Shown piece by piece: positions 1 through 12,000 of a stretch of 64,000 nt of DNA (the first letter of the stretch is position 1; each line of letters begins with the position of its first letter). The notes under the pieces are model-generated. The model was not told the origin of the DNA. It made no database searches and saw only the letters and a program-made list of their open reading frames with translations. The translations under genes were made by a program, and so were the position numbers. Origin of the DNA: Apostichopus japonicus (Eukaryota > Echinodermata > Holothuroidea > Aspidochirotida > Stichopodidae); NCBI RefSeq assembly GCF_037975245.1, contig NC_092568.1, positions 5,045,001 to 5,109,000 on the forward strand. Reading direction: 5' to 3'.

Positions 1-1015
1 GTTTTCTTGATGTTAATCCTCATCCCATACTGGTTGACAACTCTGTTGGTATTCTCCATCATACGTTGAAGTCCAGCCTCCGTGCTTCCTAACATTGCCT
101 GGTCATCTGCAAAACGTACCGACCTTATCCATTGTCCTCCAACTTGTATTCCTTCTTGAATTTCATCAAGTGCGTCAATTATCATGGCTTCTGCGTAGAT
201 GTTAAAAAGGACTGGAGACATAAGACATCCTTGTCTCACTCCTCTCCCTATTGTGGCTGATTTTGTTTTGCCCATGGTAGTTCTTACTACCGCTGTCTGT
301 TTCATGTACAACTCGGTGATGAGCTTTCTGTCCCTCCAGTCTATACCAATCTTCTTTAGAATCTCCATTAACTTGCTCCAGTTTACCCGGTCAAAGGCCT
401 TCTCAAAGTCCACAAAACAGACAAACACATCTTGATTGAATTCTATGCCGCGCTCACTTAGTACTCTCATAACTCCAATCGCCTCCCTAGTTCCACAGCC
501 TTTTCTAAATCCAAATTGATCTCTTCCTATCCATTCGTTGGCATGTTTCTCCAGTCTGGTTGTGAGCACATGTAGGAGAACTTTTGATGCATGGGATATT
601 AGACTGATAGTTCGATGTTCTTCACACTTAGTTGTATTCTTCTTCTTCTGCAATGGCACGAGAATGCTTCTGCAGAAATCATCAGGCCATTTACCGCCTT
701 GGTAAATATCCATACAGATGTTGAAAAATTCTCTCTGTGCTCCCTTGTCTAAGACTGCTATGAATTCGGCGGGGATGCCATCTTCTCCTTCCGCTTTTCC
801 TCCTTTCAGTCTGGTTATCGCTGCTCTTAACTCGCTTTCCAATAGGTCCGGTCCGATGTCATCAATTTGTATGTGTTGTTCTTCCTCCAAGGGGAGCTCT
901 TTTGGTTTTTTAGACTTTCCATACAGATCTTCTAAGTATTCTATCCACCTTGCTTTAATTGGCTCAGCTTCAGTTAGCATCCTTCCATGTTTATCTTCCA
1001 ATACCTGGGTATTAT
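1..1015 (-). pseudogene. Reverse transcriptase part of the non-LTR element (frameshifted, partial)
   Basis: The minus-strand frame, shifted relative to the endonuclease ORF, reads RT hallmarks in order: LTEAEP near 945-980, DGIPAEF at 762-782 (RT motif 1/2 region), GVRQGCLMSPVLFN near 200-240 (motif B), and RFADD at 102-116 (the catalytic Asp-Asp box). The frame is open between these motifs where checked. The 3' part of RT, any C-terminal domain and the element's 3' tail lie outside the window. Because the endonuclease and RT are normally one polyprotein, this copy is probably non-autonomous unless the shift is a sequencing error. Confidence 0.8.
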
Positions 1016-2332
1016 TATAGTTTCCCTTGTTTGAAGTTGTTGTTGCACTTTCTTGTACATGATGTCCATTCGTCCTGATTGATCTAAGTTTTCAATTTCT
1101 TCGCACTGTTTTGTTAGCCACCGTTCTCTCGCCCGATCCGTCTCCCTTAGAAGCTTGTTGTTCAGCCGTCTGTACTCTTTGTGCCCTGCCTCTGTGTTTA
1201 TACTCTTCCATCTCTTTCGCTGATCCATCAATTCAATCATCTGTTTGGTGATCCATGGTTTCTTTGCCGGTCTCCTCTGCTCTTTCCCCACATTCTGTGT
1301 CGCACTTTCAAGTATGGCCACTTTCAACGTTTTCCATTTTTCTTCGGTTGTGCTATCGGTTCCAACTTGGATTTTGTCTACGACATCAGCGCTGAACTTC
1401 TCTCTTACTGCTGGGTCTTTCAATGCATCCCGGTTCCATTTCACCTGCCTCGTTGCTTGTTTGAGTCGCTTCAATTTCAGCCTGATCTTCATATACACCA
1501 AGTTATGGTCACTGTTTACATCTGCTCCAGGAAAAGTGTGAGCATTCTTGACACTGTTCCGGTAGCGCTGCCTTATCATGATATAGTCCAGCTGGAATCT
1601 TCTAATATCCCCTGGTGCTTTCCAAGTGTACCGCCTTCTTTCTGGATGTTTGAACCAAGTGTTCATGACTGCTAACTTGTTCCTCTTGCAGAAGTCGACC
1701 ACCATGTTCCCTCTGTTGTTCCTTTTCCCTAATCCATAGCTTCCAACGACATTTTCCTCCTTTCCCTCTCCTACAACAGCATTCCAGTCTCCCATGATCA
1801 CCAAATACTCATTTCCTCTTCCGCTTGTTATCAAATCTTCTATCTGTTCATAGATGACCTCTACATCTTCGTCGTTATAGGCAGATGTCGGCATGTAGAC
1901 ACAAAGTATCATCATGTCGACCGGTTCTGCACTGAGTTGCACCATCATGAGTCGATCACTTATACACTCCACTCTTTTTACACACTTTGCTGACTCCTTA
2001 TCCATCATGAATGCTACTCCTCTTTGGCTCTCCTGTCCTCCCGAGTAAATTATCCTGTAGTCATCACTCCAGATGTCACCTGTTCCATGCCATCTTACCT
2101 CCGTGAGTCCTATGATGTTAACTTTATAGCTGGTCATTTCCCTTTTCAGGCTTTCTAGTGTTTCTGGCTTCATTAAGCTTCTAATGTTCCAAGTTGCTAT
2201 TTTCATATATCCGTGATAAGGGTTTCGCAGAATGACGACCTGGGAAGCCCTATCCCCTCCCCTGCCGGACACAGCACTGCTTAAGAAGCTGGGGCTGCTA
2301 ACGTCACTTTCGGGGTTACTATGAGTTTGCAT
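974..2332 (-). CDS. Retrotransposon endonuclease (exonuclease-endonuclease-phosphatase fold)
   Basis: 452-codon ORF encoding the DNA-nicking endonuclease of the non-LTR element. The endonuclease domain starts near residue 43 (KIATWNIRS) and ends near 285. Visible active-site residues of the family are Asn49, Glu78 (LTEVRW), Asp182 and Asn184 (MGDWNA), Asp249 (QLDYIM) and the terminal Asp275-His276 (SDH), so the catalytic set looks complete. A basic region follows and connects to the RT. The first ATG of the open frame is at 2332; the start could be at the internal Met43, just before the domain. The frame stops at 974, whereas the RT downstream is in another frame. The stop is therefore probably a frameshift artefact or decay near 1000-1025 rather than a natural end. 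Confidence 0.85.
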   Translation of the reverse strand: MQTHSNPESDVSSPSFLSSAVSGRGGDRASQVVILRNPYHGYMKIATWNIRSLMKPETLESLKREMTSYKVNIIGLTEVRWHGTGDIWSDDYRIIYSGGQESQRGVAFMMDKESAKCVKRVECISDRLMMVQLSAEPVDMMILCVYMPTSAYNDEDVEVIYEQIEDLITSGRGNEYLVIMGDWNAVVGEGKEENVVGSYGLGKRNNRGNMVVDFCKRNKLAVMNTWFKHPERRRYTWKAPGDIRRFQLDYIMIRQRYRNSVKNAHTFPGADVNSDHNLVYMKIRLKLKRLKQATRQVKWNRDALKDPAVREKFSADVVDKIQVGTDSTTEEKWKTLKVAILESATQNVGKEQRRPAKKPWITKQMIELMDQRKRWKSINTEAGHKEYRRLNNKLLRETDRARERWLTKQCEEIENLDQSGRMDIMYKKVQQQLQTRETIIIPRYWKINMEGC

Positions 2333-2510
2333 TTCATGAGCGTCTTGGGAAGATACTGAGGTGGTTTCCCATTGCCTTCCTCAGGTTTTCTGTCGGGGTT
2401 GTCTCCCTTAGCTTCTGCCTGAAAGGCTAACCGCGAAGCACGGTGGCTGGTAATCGGTGGCAGTTGCCGGGCTGCTCTTCATGGTGGAACACCATGTACC
2501 TCACCTCATA

Positions 2511-3041
2511 CATAGAGAAAATGGCAGCCCTCTTACACAGTATAGTGACTCTATGTTATCATACAAAATGGCAGCCCATGACACAGCATTTAAACTCTAG
2601 AACAGTATATCACAGATGGAGCAAACTTGTCTTAAGATGTACTTGTTTTTCCTTCACAAAGATCTGTTCATAACTAAGATGATGGTTGGATTTGCTTCAC
2701 TTTTCATATGTAGAACTAGACCAGATCAATGTATCAGTTACTGGAGTGAATGCCATATGTGTTGTTAGTAAGAAAAGTTTAGCAGCTGATTAACTGGTTC
2801 TGTTTTCTCTTAATTGAATTGAATTGTTTGAAGATGTCCTCATATAGGACAAGTTGGTGATAGACACCAATCGTGATGACTCCCTCTAGTCAGAGAATCT
2901 CTCAAATAATGTTAAATGTTCATTTTAAGTTGGTCTTTCAGAAATTATTATTTGTATCTTCTATCATAATGTGCTCTCAAATTCTCCCAGTGTCTTGTAA
3001 TTGGATGATTTGTCATTCTGAATTTTGTTTTCATCTTTTAG
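2511..3041. other. TDRD9 intron flank, no recognisable feature
   Basis: AT-rich DNA between the retrotransposon and the first visible TDRD9 exon. It ends in the polypyrimidine tract and acceptor TTTTCATCTTTTAG. No coding exon, RNA gene or repeat was recognised. Confidence 0.5.
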
Positions 3042-6000
3042 GATCGGCGTACCGATGAACCAGCTGGGAGCTCCCAAGCAAGTCTCACTCCCAAGGGCTG
3101 ACCAGACCTGGACAGACCTCAAGGTCACAGAGGTAAGGATATTTGCTTAACAGTTTATATATCATTATACATTATACAATGTTATTTATTCAAAGCATCT
3201 TATTTAGAGAAAAAATAGAAGCATTTTTTTTTCTACAAAAAAGAATAAGTTGAAATATCCTGGGTTTGTAGGGCTCCAGAGGTTCAGAACCCTTCATATC
3301 ACAATATTTGCTGATTGTTCATGAAAATAGGTTGACACTTTACAGAAACACACAGTTCAGGTATAATCAGAAGTGTAAAAAAAAACACAGAATGCAAGAG
3401 AAGTGTAATTCTGCCACCATTGCACTACTGTCATTATCCTGAACAGGTTAGTTTTTACTACTTTAAGCATTGCTACCATAGACTGTTCTCGCCATTTTGA
3501 GTTTTAAGATGTATAACAGAAATGTAGTCGCAAACAAACTGAGCAGCCGTTATGCATTTACCTGAATTATTGAAATTAGCTGTTTCAATATTTTTTCTCA
3601 AACAAGCAATTTCTACTAACAAACTAGCATCCCAACAGGACTGTTTACCCTTTTTTCAAGCATTCTAGTACTGTAGATATAAACACCCAACAAGGTAATT
3701 GAAACTACTGTTGTGAAGGGTTGGATATTTATCTTAGAAATTAGTTTGGAATTCTGTATCGTTTCAGGTGTAGAAAGGGAGAAAATAGAATCCCTCAAAT
3801 TATGAAACCTAATTGAATTGAAATTAGCTAAAGAAAACTCTTACATCAGTGAATACTACAAAGGAGTAAGTCTGTGACAAAGTTTGACAAAGAAACCACT
3901 AGGAGGCTTTATTTTACGTTCAATGATTTGTCTGCTGTATGACGTCATCTTCCGTAAGTGGTGGCGCTCTATCAATAATTCATCTGTCTTGGTTTAATGA
4001 CAATATAGTATGGAGGTCATATTAATTGCAATATTGGTCATGTCATTGTTTGCTATGGTATTTTTGTGATGATTTATAAGATGCTGGATCGATATTTGAT
4101 AATGCAGTATTAATATCAGTTATCTGTTTCCATTTAAAAGGTGGCAGATGGCAATAGATTCTGGGCTATCTATATCTGTTTCCTTTTAAAAGGTGCCAGT
4201 TCTAGGTCTAGACTAACTATATCTGTTTCCTTTTATAAGGTGGCAGATGGCAATAGATTCTGGGCCAACTATGCAGATAAAGAAGTACAGAGAGATCTGT
4301 TACAACTGCTGAAGTTGATCAACACAGGCGGACCTAGTGCCTTGAAGGTGAGGATGGACAACTGGAAATATATTAGGAATGTTTTGGTGACATTTACATT
4401 TGATTAATTGTGCAAAGAGTTTGTGAATGTACAAACATCTTTCTGTAGAGAAGATAAAGTGTCATTGACTTTGTATGCCGGCCATGGCTTACAACATTCT
4501 GTTGATTGATTTTTTATTTCATTATAAGAGACCTCATTTACATCCAAATAAAATAAAGCACTGTGGTTCATCTCATGTACAGTTATCAGTCAGGTATATC
4601 TTTCATGAAATGTGATGTTATGAGTATTTTAATTCCAGCGTTGTTAGGAAGAGTGAAGCGTAACTGTAGTTGACTGACGCAAAGGAGTAAGAAGGTCAGT
4701 GATATATTAGGGGAAACACCAAATTTTCTGGTTGAAGGCAAACTGTTCCTCTTTGTCAGAAGTACTCGGTGGCATCTTTTAAATGTTAACAAAGTAAACC
4801 AATATATTTGAAAGATAACACAGAATTGCAATCTGTTGATGGGAAAGTTGGCTATGTTTTGTTCTCTCTGCAGAATCTTGAACAAAGACCTAAGGTTGGA
4901 GAGTATTATCTTGCTCCATACATAGATGTGTCTGGAGAGTGTTATTACAGGGCCAGGATTGAGAGAGTCATAGATGAACGGCCCCCTCTAGCTGAGGTAA
5001 GTAACCTTTACTTTCATCGATGTTATCTCTTCACAAAATGGAAGTGTTGTTTCTGCCCTACTCTTGCTTTATCTGACCAGATATTCACCAGTCTAGTTCC
5101 TCCTTTGCCCCCCATCCCCACTCTCACCCTCCATGGCTCCGAACATGTCACATATGGTTATATTGATTTACTTTGCAGAACCCTGGAATAGTCACATGGG
5201 GATGGGGAGAGGGGCTCCTTTTCCTCAACTTGAGTTGAAGCTATTTTAATTTATCCATTGCAAGCCAGAGCATTACAGAGGCTGACTACAAAAGTGTTAG
5301 AAAATATTTGTTTGCTTTTTTAATTTCAGAAACATATGTTACATCAAAAGTGGATACTGATAGATTTTGTTATTTACATCCGCAGGTCTTCTATCTTGAC
5401 TATGGTAATATGGCTCATGTGCCTGTCAGCAGGTTGAAGGAGATGTCACCTAGACACATGGAGTTACCATTCCAGGTATTTACAGATTCTGGTTATCATG
5501 AAGTTGTAAACACAGTTATTCGTAAATACATAGTAATACAAGGAAGATACATAGTAAGCATAGGTATAAGTATAGGTACATTAGCAGTATCCCAAGTATG
5601 TAAATTTAAGAGTGTGGAGTATTGTCAGATACAAATAATTGTTTAAGGTATAAGCCGGACAGTTATGGCACTGTGTCATACATCGGATGCCGTGGGGGCT
5701 GCAGCATCGCTGCATCCAGGCTGCATAGGACGTAAACTTTGTGCTCCACATTTCACACAATCAGCACTACTAGTCTGCAGAGGTAATATCTGTTGTTTGA
5801 TATTGTGTCAGCCTTGCTGCAAGGCATTTTGCTGCTGCTGCACCTTTTGTTATACACACAGTACCTGCAGGAGATATTAGTAAGGTATTTGAATTAGCAT
5901 TACATGTATTTATAGAATCAGTCAATTTATTTGGCTTTAAAATAACAGTGCTCTCATTATTGCAGACAAGTGACTTGTGCTCATTTCTGCTGCTTTTACT

Positions 6001-9000
6001 GTGTTTGAAGCTAGCATACAGTTAGAGTATGTAGTTTTACCAACATGGAATGGGTTCATTGTTACTGGATATTTTGCTATGACTCTCAAATTTAAATTAA
6101 TACCCATCGCTGTGATATGCTTTGCTTCTCATTTTATAGGGTATTGAATGCATTCTGGCTGGCATCAAACCATCCCCCAAGTTAGCTCGTAGCCAATGGC
6201 ATCCAGAAGCAAGGAAGTGGCTGACTGGTGCTATACTAGAAGAGGAGGTTTTAGCAAAGGTAGGATTTGATATAATATTTTAAGATGCCCAAAACTTCAG
6301 TTCAATATGAAAATTTGAAAAATGCTGATTGAAGTTGGTTGGAGAGAAAAGGGTCATTTTAGGGAAGCCGGTCTTGTAAGAAAGTCTTAGGTGTTGAGGG
6401 TACACTACATAAACTCACACCCGAAATGGATGGTATGTAAGAGAACGGATGCTTAAAATTATTCAGTAATGCTGTAGAAAATCACACCATACCATAGTTC
6501 ACATGTGTGCTGGTTCATATATGGGATTACAGATTACCCCCAGATTAGTCAAACCTTCTAGGAATTCTCTGATAGCAGTTAATATTACATGTTAAGTGAC
6601 CTGCAAAAGCAGTAATTGTTGGAGACTGCCTATCAACATCAGACTCAAATCCAACAAGTGGCCAATAAAAACTGAAATGAAATATACTGATTATCAGACT
6701 AATTTTTTTTATCCATTTTATTGAAAATTTTTCTGAATATCAAGACACTTTTCTACATGTTGAGTCTAATCATTCAATGAGCTGTTTGTGACGTTGCTTT
6801 CCATGAAAACTCAATTCTATATTTGTTAACCTTTTCAGATTTACTCTGTAGTGAGTGGAGTTCTTCATGTGGAGTTGTATCAGTGCACGGTAGATGGACA
6901 GGAGATTGTTGGCACATTGGTTTCCATGGAAACTCAGTTCTATATTTGTTAACCTTTTAAGATATACTCTGTAGTGAGTGGAGTTCTTCATGTGGAGTTG
7001 TATCAGTGCATGATAGATGGACAGGAAGTGGTTGTCACATTGGTTTCCATGGAAACTCAGTTCTATATTTGATAACCTTTTCAGATATACTCTATTGTGA
7101 GTGGAGTACTTCATGTGAGTTGTATCAGTGCATGATAGATGGACAGGAAGTGGTTGTCACATTTGGTTTCCATGGAAACTCATTTCTATATTTTTTCAAT
7201 CTTTTCAGATTTACTCGGTAGTGAGTGGAGTTCTTCATGTGGAGTTGTATCAGTGCATGGTAGACGGACAGGAGATGGACCCGCCTCTCTTCATCAACCA
7301 GCTCATGGTAGAGAAAGGCTTTGCTTTGTCTTGCGAGGAGCCATACATCTCCAAGGTAACGCAAGCTAGGAGAAACAACATTCACCACAGCGACTAGAAT
7401 GTTTACAATTTTGTGCCTTCTTAAGACACTTTTAAGTTCACTGCGGTTATCTTTTTTCGTAGCAACGTTTGCACATCAGTACTAAACCTATGTAGCACCT
7501 TGTATACTTCATTTCATTGCCATGTTTTTCACTCAAGGATATAAAAGTTGTTTTGTCAAATTCATACTGTGAACCGTGATCGAAATCTTTCTCGCTCAAA
7601 TTGGTGCAGTCACATAGTAAATACCTCGACTACTTCATCATTACAAAGACCCTGACTTTACTATGGAAACTAGACAAGGCTTTAGTAAATGTCCAATATG
7701 AGTGTAGTAAGTCTGGGCTAATGCATTTTCTATTGGTATTTAGCAGTAATACCCACTTTCTAGATATACTGAGATGCAAACTCAACCAATTAATGATACA
7801 AATTGTCCTCAAGTGTCTTGCATGTTGAGAAGCCCTCCGTAGCACACATAGCAAGCTGTATTAATATCATATCATCATTTCCTGTCTCTGTTTTTCTTTT
7901 CGTTAGATTTCTCACATCCAGAGAGAAGAAGACGTTTCCTGTCCATCTCTTGATCCTGATTGGAAAGATGCTCCGTCTCTGGATGGCCAGAACCCTCTCC
8001 AGGATCTCAAGATCAAACGACAGGTTTATAGCAATTCTTTATTCTCTGCGAGAATGTATCAATGGGGGGGGGGGTCTCCAGCCATCCCCAAATTCAACAG
8101 CGGGTACTGTCATATCGGTCCTATTAAGTTCTGCGAAACTTGACCAGTTGCATTCTATGACCGCACAATGAGTTGATCACAAGTGATATATAGATACAAA
8201 GTTTGTTTGTAATTATTGAAGAAGGCGATCTTTTCAAACCGTATTTTTGAAGTTTCAAGTCAAGAAAACTATTTCAAGATAGTCCAATAGTTCAAGATAG
8301 TCCAATAAGATATTTTTTCCAAAGCCTGTATTTTGTTTCGACCAATATGCAGAAGTTGACGGTGAACTAGTCAGTCACCCAACGTGCCAGTTTGCAAATT
8401 CATAAGGCATGTTCACAGCTTATAAATGCTCTCACACGATCATTGTTACTGTGATTCAGAGATGCATCAACAGTAGAGATCATGCATGTTAGGACCGATA
8501 GGACAGCGCCCTCTGTTAACACCTTGGAGAGCCCCATTGGCAATGCTTGACCGTTCATTCACACCAAAGAATTTTATCTGACTCTACCTTCTCTCTATAA
8601 AATTAGCCCAAACTACAACCATTCTGGTTGCTATGGTTCCCCGTAGTGACATTAAACATTCTTTCGATTTTATTGAAAGTCTCATCTATTTCATGTGAAC
8701 ATTACAAAAAATTGGTTTCGCACAAGCGTATCTTGTCATGCATGATCAGTATTCAAATCATAATTTGTTTATGAAGTATATGTGGTGAGACTTCTATCTG
8801 TCAACAATCTTGATTTGGTAAATCAGATTTCCTTCTTTGAAAGTCATATCCTACTTCACTTTACACCAGGGGTGTTGCTGTGTTATTTTCTTCACACCAG
8901 TTATTCTCATTGCTGTAGTTTCAGAATCGTTATTTTGTTATTAGGTGAAGCTCCAAGGTCCATCAAGTCCATATGAGATCAATTTCAGCAGTATGACTAG

Positions 9001-12000
9001 AGTTGGAGGTCTCAAGTAAGTTTACATCTTGTTCTCTCTCTCTTCCCTACATCTCTCTATAAATGGAGAATAATGCTCCTCATACACAGACTGAATGACA
9101 TCCCTTTAATACGGAATTAAGCAATTCCAGAAAGATGGAGAAACAATATGTCTGTAGTGTAGAGTTACTGATACTATGATATGTGTCTACTTAACCCTTA
9201 ACGTCTCCATCTTATGTATCAAGGCTTGCAACCACAATCTCAAATGCTAAGGAGGAGGGTAGGGGAAGGGTGGGGGGGGATAAGGATCGAGAAGGGGTAG
9301 GAATCACTGTAATGTAGCTATGCTGAACAAACATATAGACCGAACAGGAAGCAATACACACAAAGAGCAATGCACACATAGAGCAATACACACAGAGCAA
9401 TACACACAGAGCAATACACACAGAGCAATACACATACAGAACAATACACACACAGAGCAATACGCACACAGAATAATACACACACACAGAGCAGTGTCTT
9501 TTGACAGTTTTTGGGATTAATTATATCATTGAACCAGCAATGTTACAATTCATTATCTAGTCTGAATAAACGTAAGTTGGCATTCAAGTTCATTCAGGCA
9601 TTGCATTCCTGTTTTATAGTATACAGTCTCTGATGTTGATTCATTCCAAGACTTTCTATGTAATCTTCTCTGAGATGATGAGCTAAAGTCATGAATAAAC
9701 CATATCCTCTAATTTCAGGAGTATCAGAGTTGAGAAGGAGAGTGTGAATTCTGTAGCTTTGTCAGTGGAACCTCAAGAACGCTACGAGAAGATGATGATT
9801 GCAGCTAACATAAGAATCAATAACCAGCGAAATATCCTCCTAGTCAGGGACTCTACCATCATGCCAAACATAAGAGGTCTCCCAGCTCTATGCAGCATGC
9901 TGTTTGCCCCAACCATTGAACTGAGGTAAGAGGCTGATAAGGATAGGTGGTTGAATATCCATTATGGCTGGTAGTGGTATAGTCCCTCTCTATTAGTTCA
10001 GCTGTTATCATATTTTGTTATGATAGCAAAAGTATTTGGTAAGGATGCATATTCTCGTAATTAGAATCCTTTGGATTATCCGTCTTTTGTATTCCAAATA
10101 GTAGATCCTGTGAGATATATCCCTCCATATGGAGTCAGAGGTATATCTCTCTATATGGGGTCAGAGGTATATCCCTCTATTTGGGGTCAGGGATATATCC
10201 CTCTATATGGGGTCAGGGATATATCCCTCTATATGGTCAGAGGTATATCCATCTATATGGGGTCAGGTGTATACCTCTATATGGGGTTCAGAGGTATATC
10301 TCTCTATATGGGGTCAGAGATATATCCCTCCATATGGAGTCAGAGGTATATCTCTCTATATGGGGTCAGAGGTATATCCCTCTATATGGGGTCAGGTATA
10401 TCCCTCTATATGGTCAGAGGTATATCCATCTATATGGGGTCAGGTGTATACCTCTATATGGGGTCAGAGGTATATCTCTATATGGCGTCAGAGATATATC
10501 CCTCCATATGGGGTCAGAGGTATATCTCTCTATGTGGGGTCAGAGGTATATCCATCTATATGGGTTCAGGTGTATACCTGTATATGGGGTCAGAGATATA
10601 TCCCTTTATATGAGGTCAGAGGTATATCCCTCTATATGGGGTCAGGGATATATCCCTCTATCCTTTATTAGATGAGGTGCTCTTTACCTCTGTCGGGTCA
10701 GTGCTATATCCTTTTATACTGGACTATAATGTATATCCCTCTATATGGGGTCAGGTGGTTAATACTTCTGATCTACCCCTAGGTGAACTATCCTTTTAGA
10801 TCAGGTAATCTATCCCTGTAGATCAGGTGATTTATCCCTGTAGATCAGGTAATCTATCCCTGTAGATCAGGTGATCTATCCTCTAGATCAGGTGATCTAT
10901 CCCTCCAGATCAGGTAATCTACCCTTCTAGATCAGGTAATCTACCCCTCCAGACCAGATGGTCTACCCCTCAAGAGCAGGTTGCAGTGTAATGTTGAGAG
11001 AATGTGCAATGGAAACAATGAATTTAAAATGAGATACGAATGTTAAATAAATTCAGGACACCAGATAATTTTTTGGTAAGAATACCTGCACTTTTTTAAG
11101 AATTAGAAGGCCACAAGATAAATTAACCTGTCTGTTTTGTGTGTTCTTTTTTAGGAGAGACAAGAAGAAGACTAGATTGACGGGTGCGCTATGTGGTCTC
11201 GGCTGGGACCATTACACCAAACAGTCAGTCATGCCTGATCATGACATAGAAGTGACCTTTGACTCCAACATAACACTACAGGATATAAAGGAGGTTTGAA
11301 CACTACCTTTACATTGATGTTTTATTTTTCTTTATTTCTTGCAATAATTTCCAGGTATCTTGACAAGCTGTACTTTACGTCTGTCTACGTGCTGACCACG
11401 TTCAGTGTGGTACTAACCGGTTAAAACTGGAACCATTTTGAAACAAAATTTTGCAACTGCATAATGAAATTGTATATACAACTACTGATCGACTCATGAT
11501 ACCATTATGATTTGGAGTGAAATACTTCAGCTTATCAAGTTTCGCAAACTCGATAGGACCGATAAGGCAGTGTTCTCTGTTGATTTTGGGCGTGGCCTGA
11601 CGACCACCTCAAACAAAATTTCGAATATACTTGTGTTAGTCAACTGAAACTCAAAAGAGTTTTGTTTTTGTTAGTGCAAAGTCGTCTGATATCTCCATGT
11701 CAATGCTCAACAAATTCCTGGAAAGAAAAGACTGTTGACAATCTGCTTATTTATTGCTCAAAGCCTGTTTGGATGAAAATGTATATATTAAAGTTAGAGG
11801 GCCTGACATGTTTGATCCTAGCAGGATCTTCTTCTGGATCAACTAACTGATGGACAGAGATCCAAATTGGACGAAAGCTGGTTTTTAATTTCCAAAGCTG
11901 TTTTATCTCCTTTGTACTTTCTATTATTTATTCTATTCATTTTTTCATTCGTCTAATGTAGTTATCTCTCCATCTGTCTAGTTTTAACATTTCCTTACTC

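Larger units (their letters stand above)
1..2510 (-). mobile_element. APE-type non-LTR retrotransposon (RTE/CR1-like), 3' end outside window
   Basis: On the minus strand an apurinic/apyrimidinic-type endonuclease ORF (974-2332) is followed by reverse-transcriptase coding sequence that runs to the left window edge. About 180 bp upstream of the endonuclease ATG (2333-2510) is GC-richer leader DNA, including a stretch resembling the AAGGCAATGGGAAACCACC leader seen in many invertebrate elements whose products are annotated as craniofacial development protein 2-like. The 5' boundary is not sharp; base composition returns to AT-rich intron near 2500-2520. No LTR is seen. Only one frameshift is visible, so the insertion is fairly young. 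It lies upstream of the first visible TDRD9 exon, probably in a TDRD9 intron and antisense to that gene. Clade assignment is tentative and needs an RT tree. Confidence 0.85.

Noticed and set aside
1181-1675. 164-codon plus-strand open frame
   Set aside because: It is antisense to the retrotransposon endonuclease ORF, which has clear catalytic motifs.
6770-7388. Repeated minus-strand open frames (HMKNSTHYRV-type)
   Set aside because: Antisense shadow of the tandemly copied TDRD9 exon start.
10071-10675. Open frames of 164-180 codons in three phases (MGSEVYPSIWG-type repeats)
   Set aside because: They are created by the periodic minisatellite; three overlapping phases are equally open and the array lies inside a TDRD9 intron.
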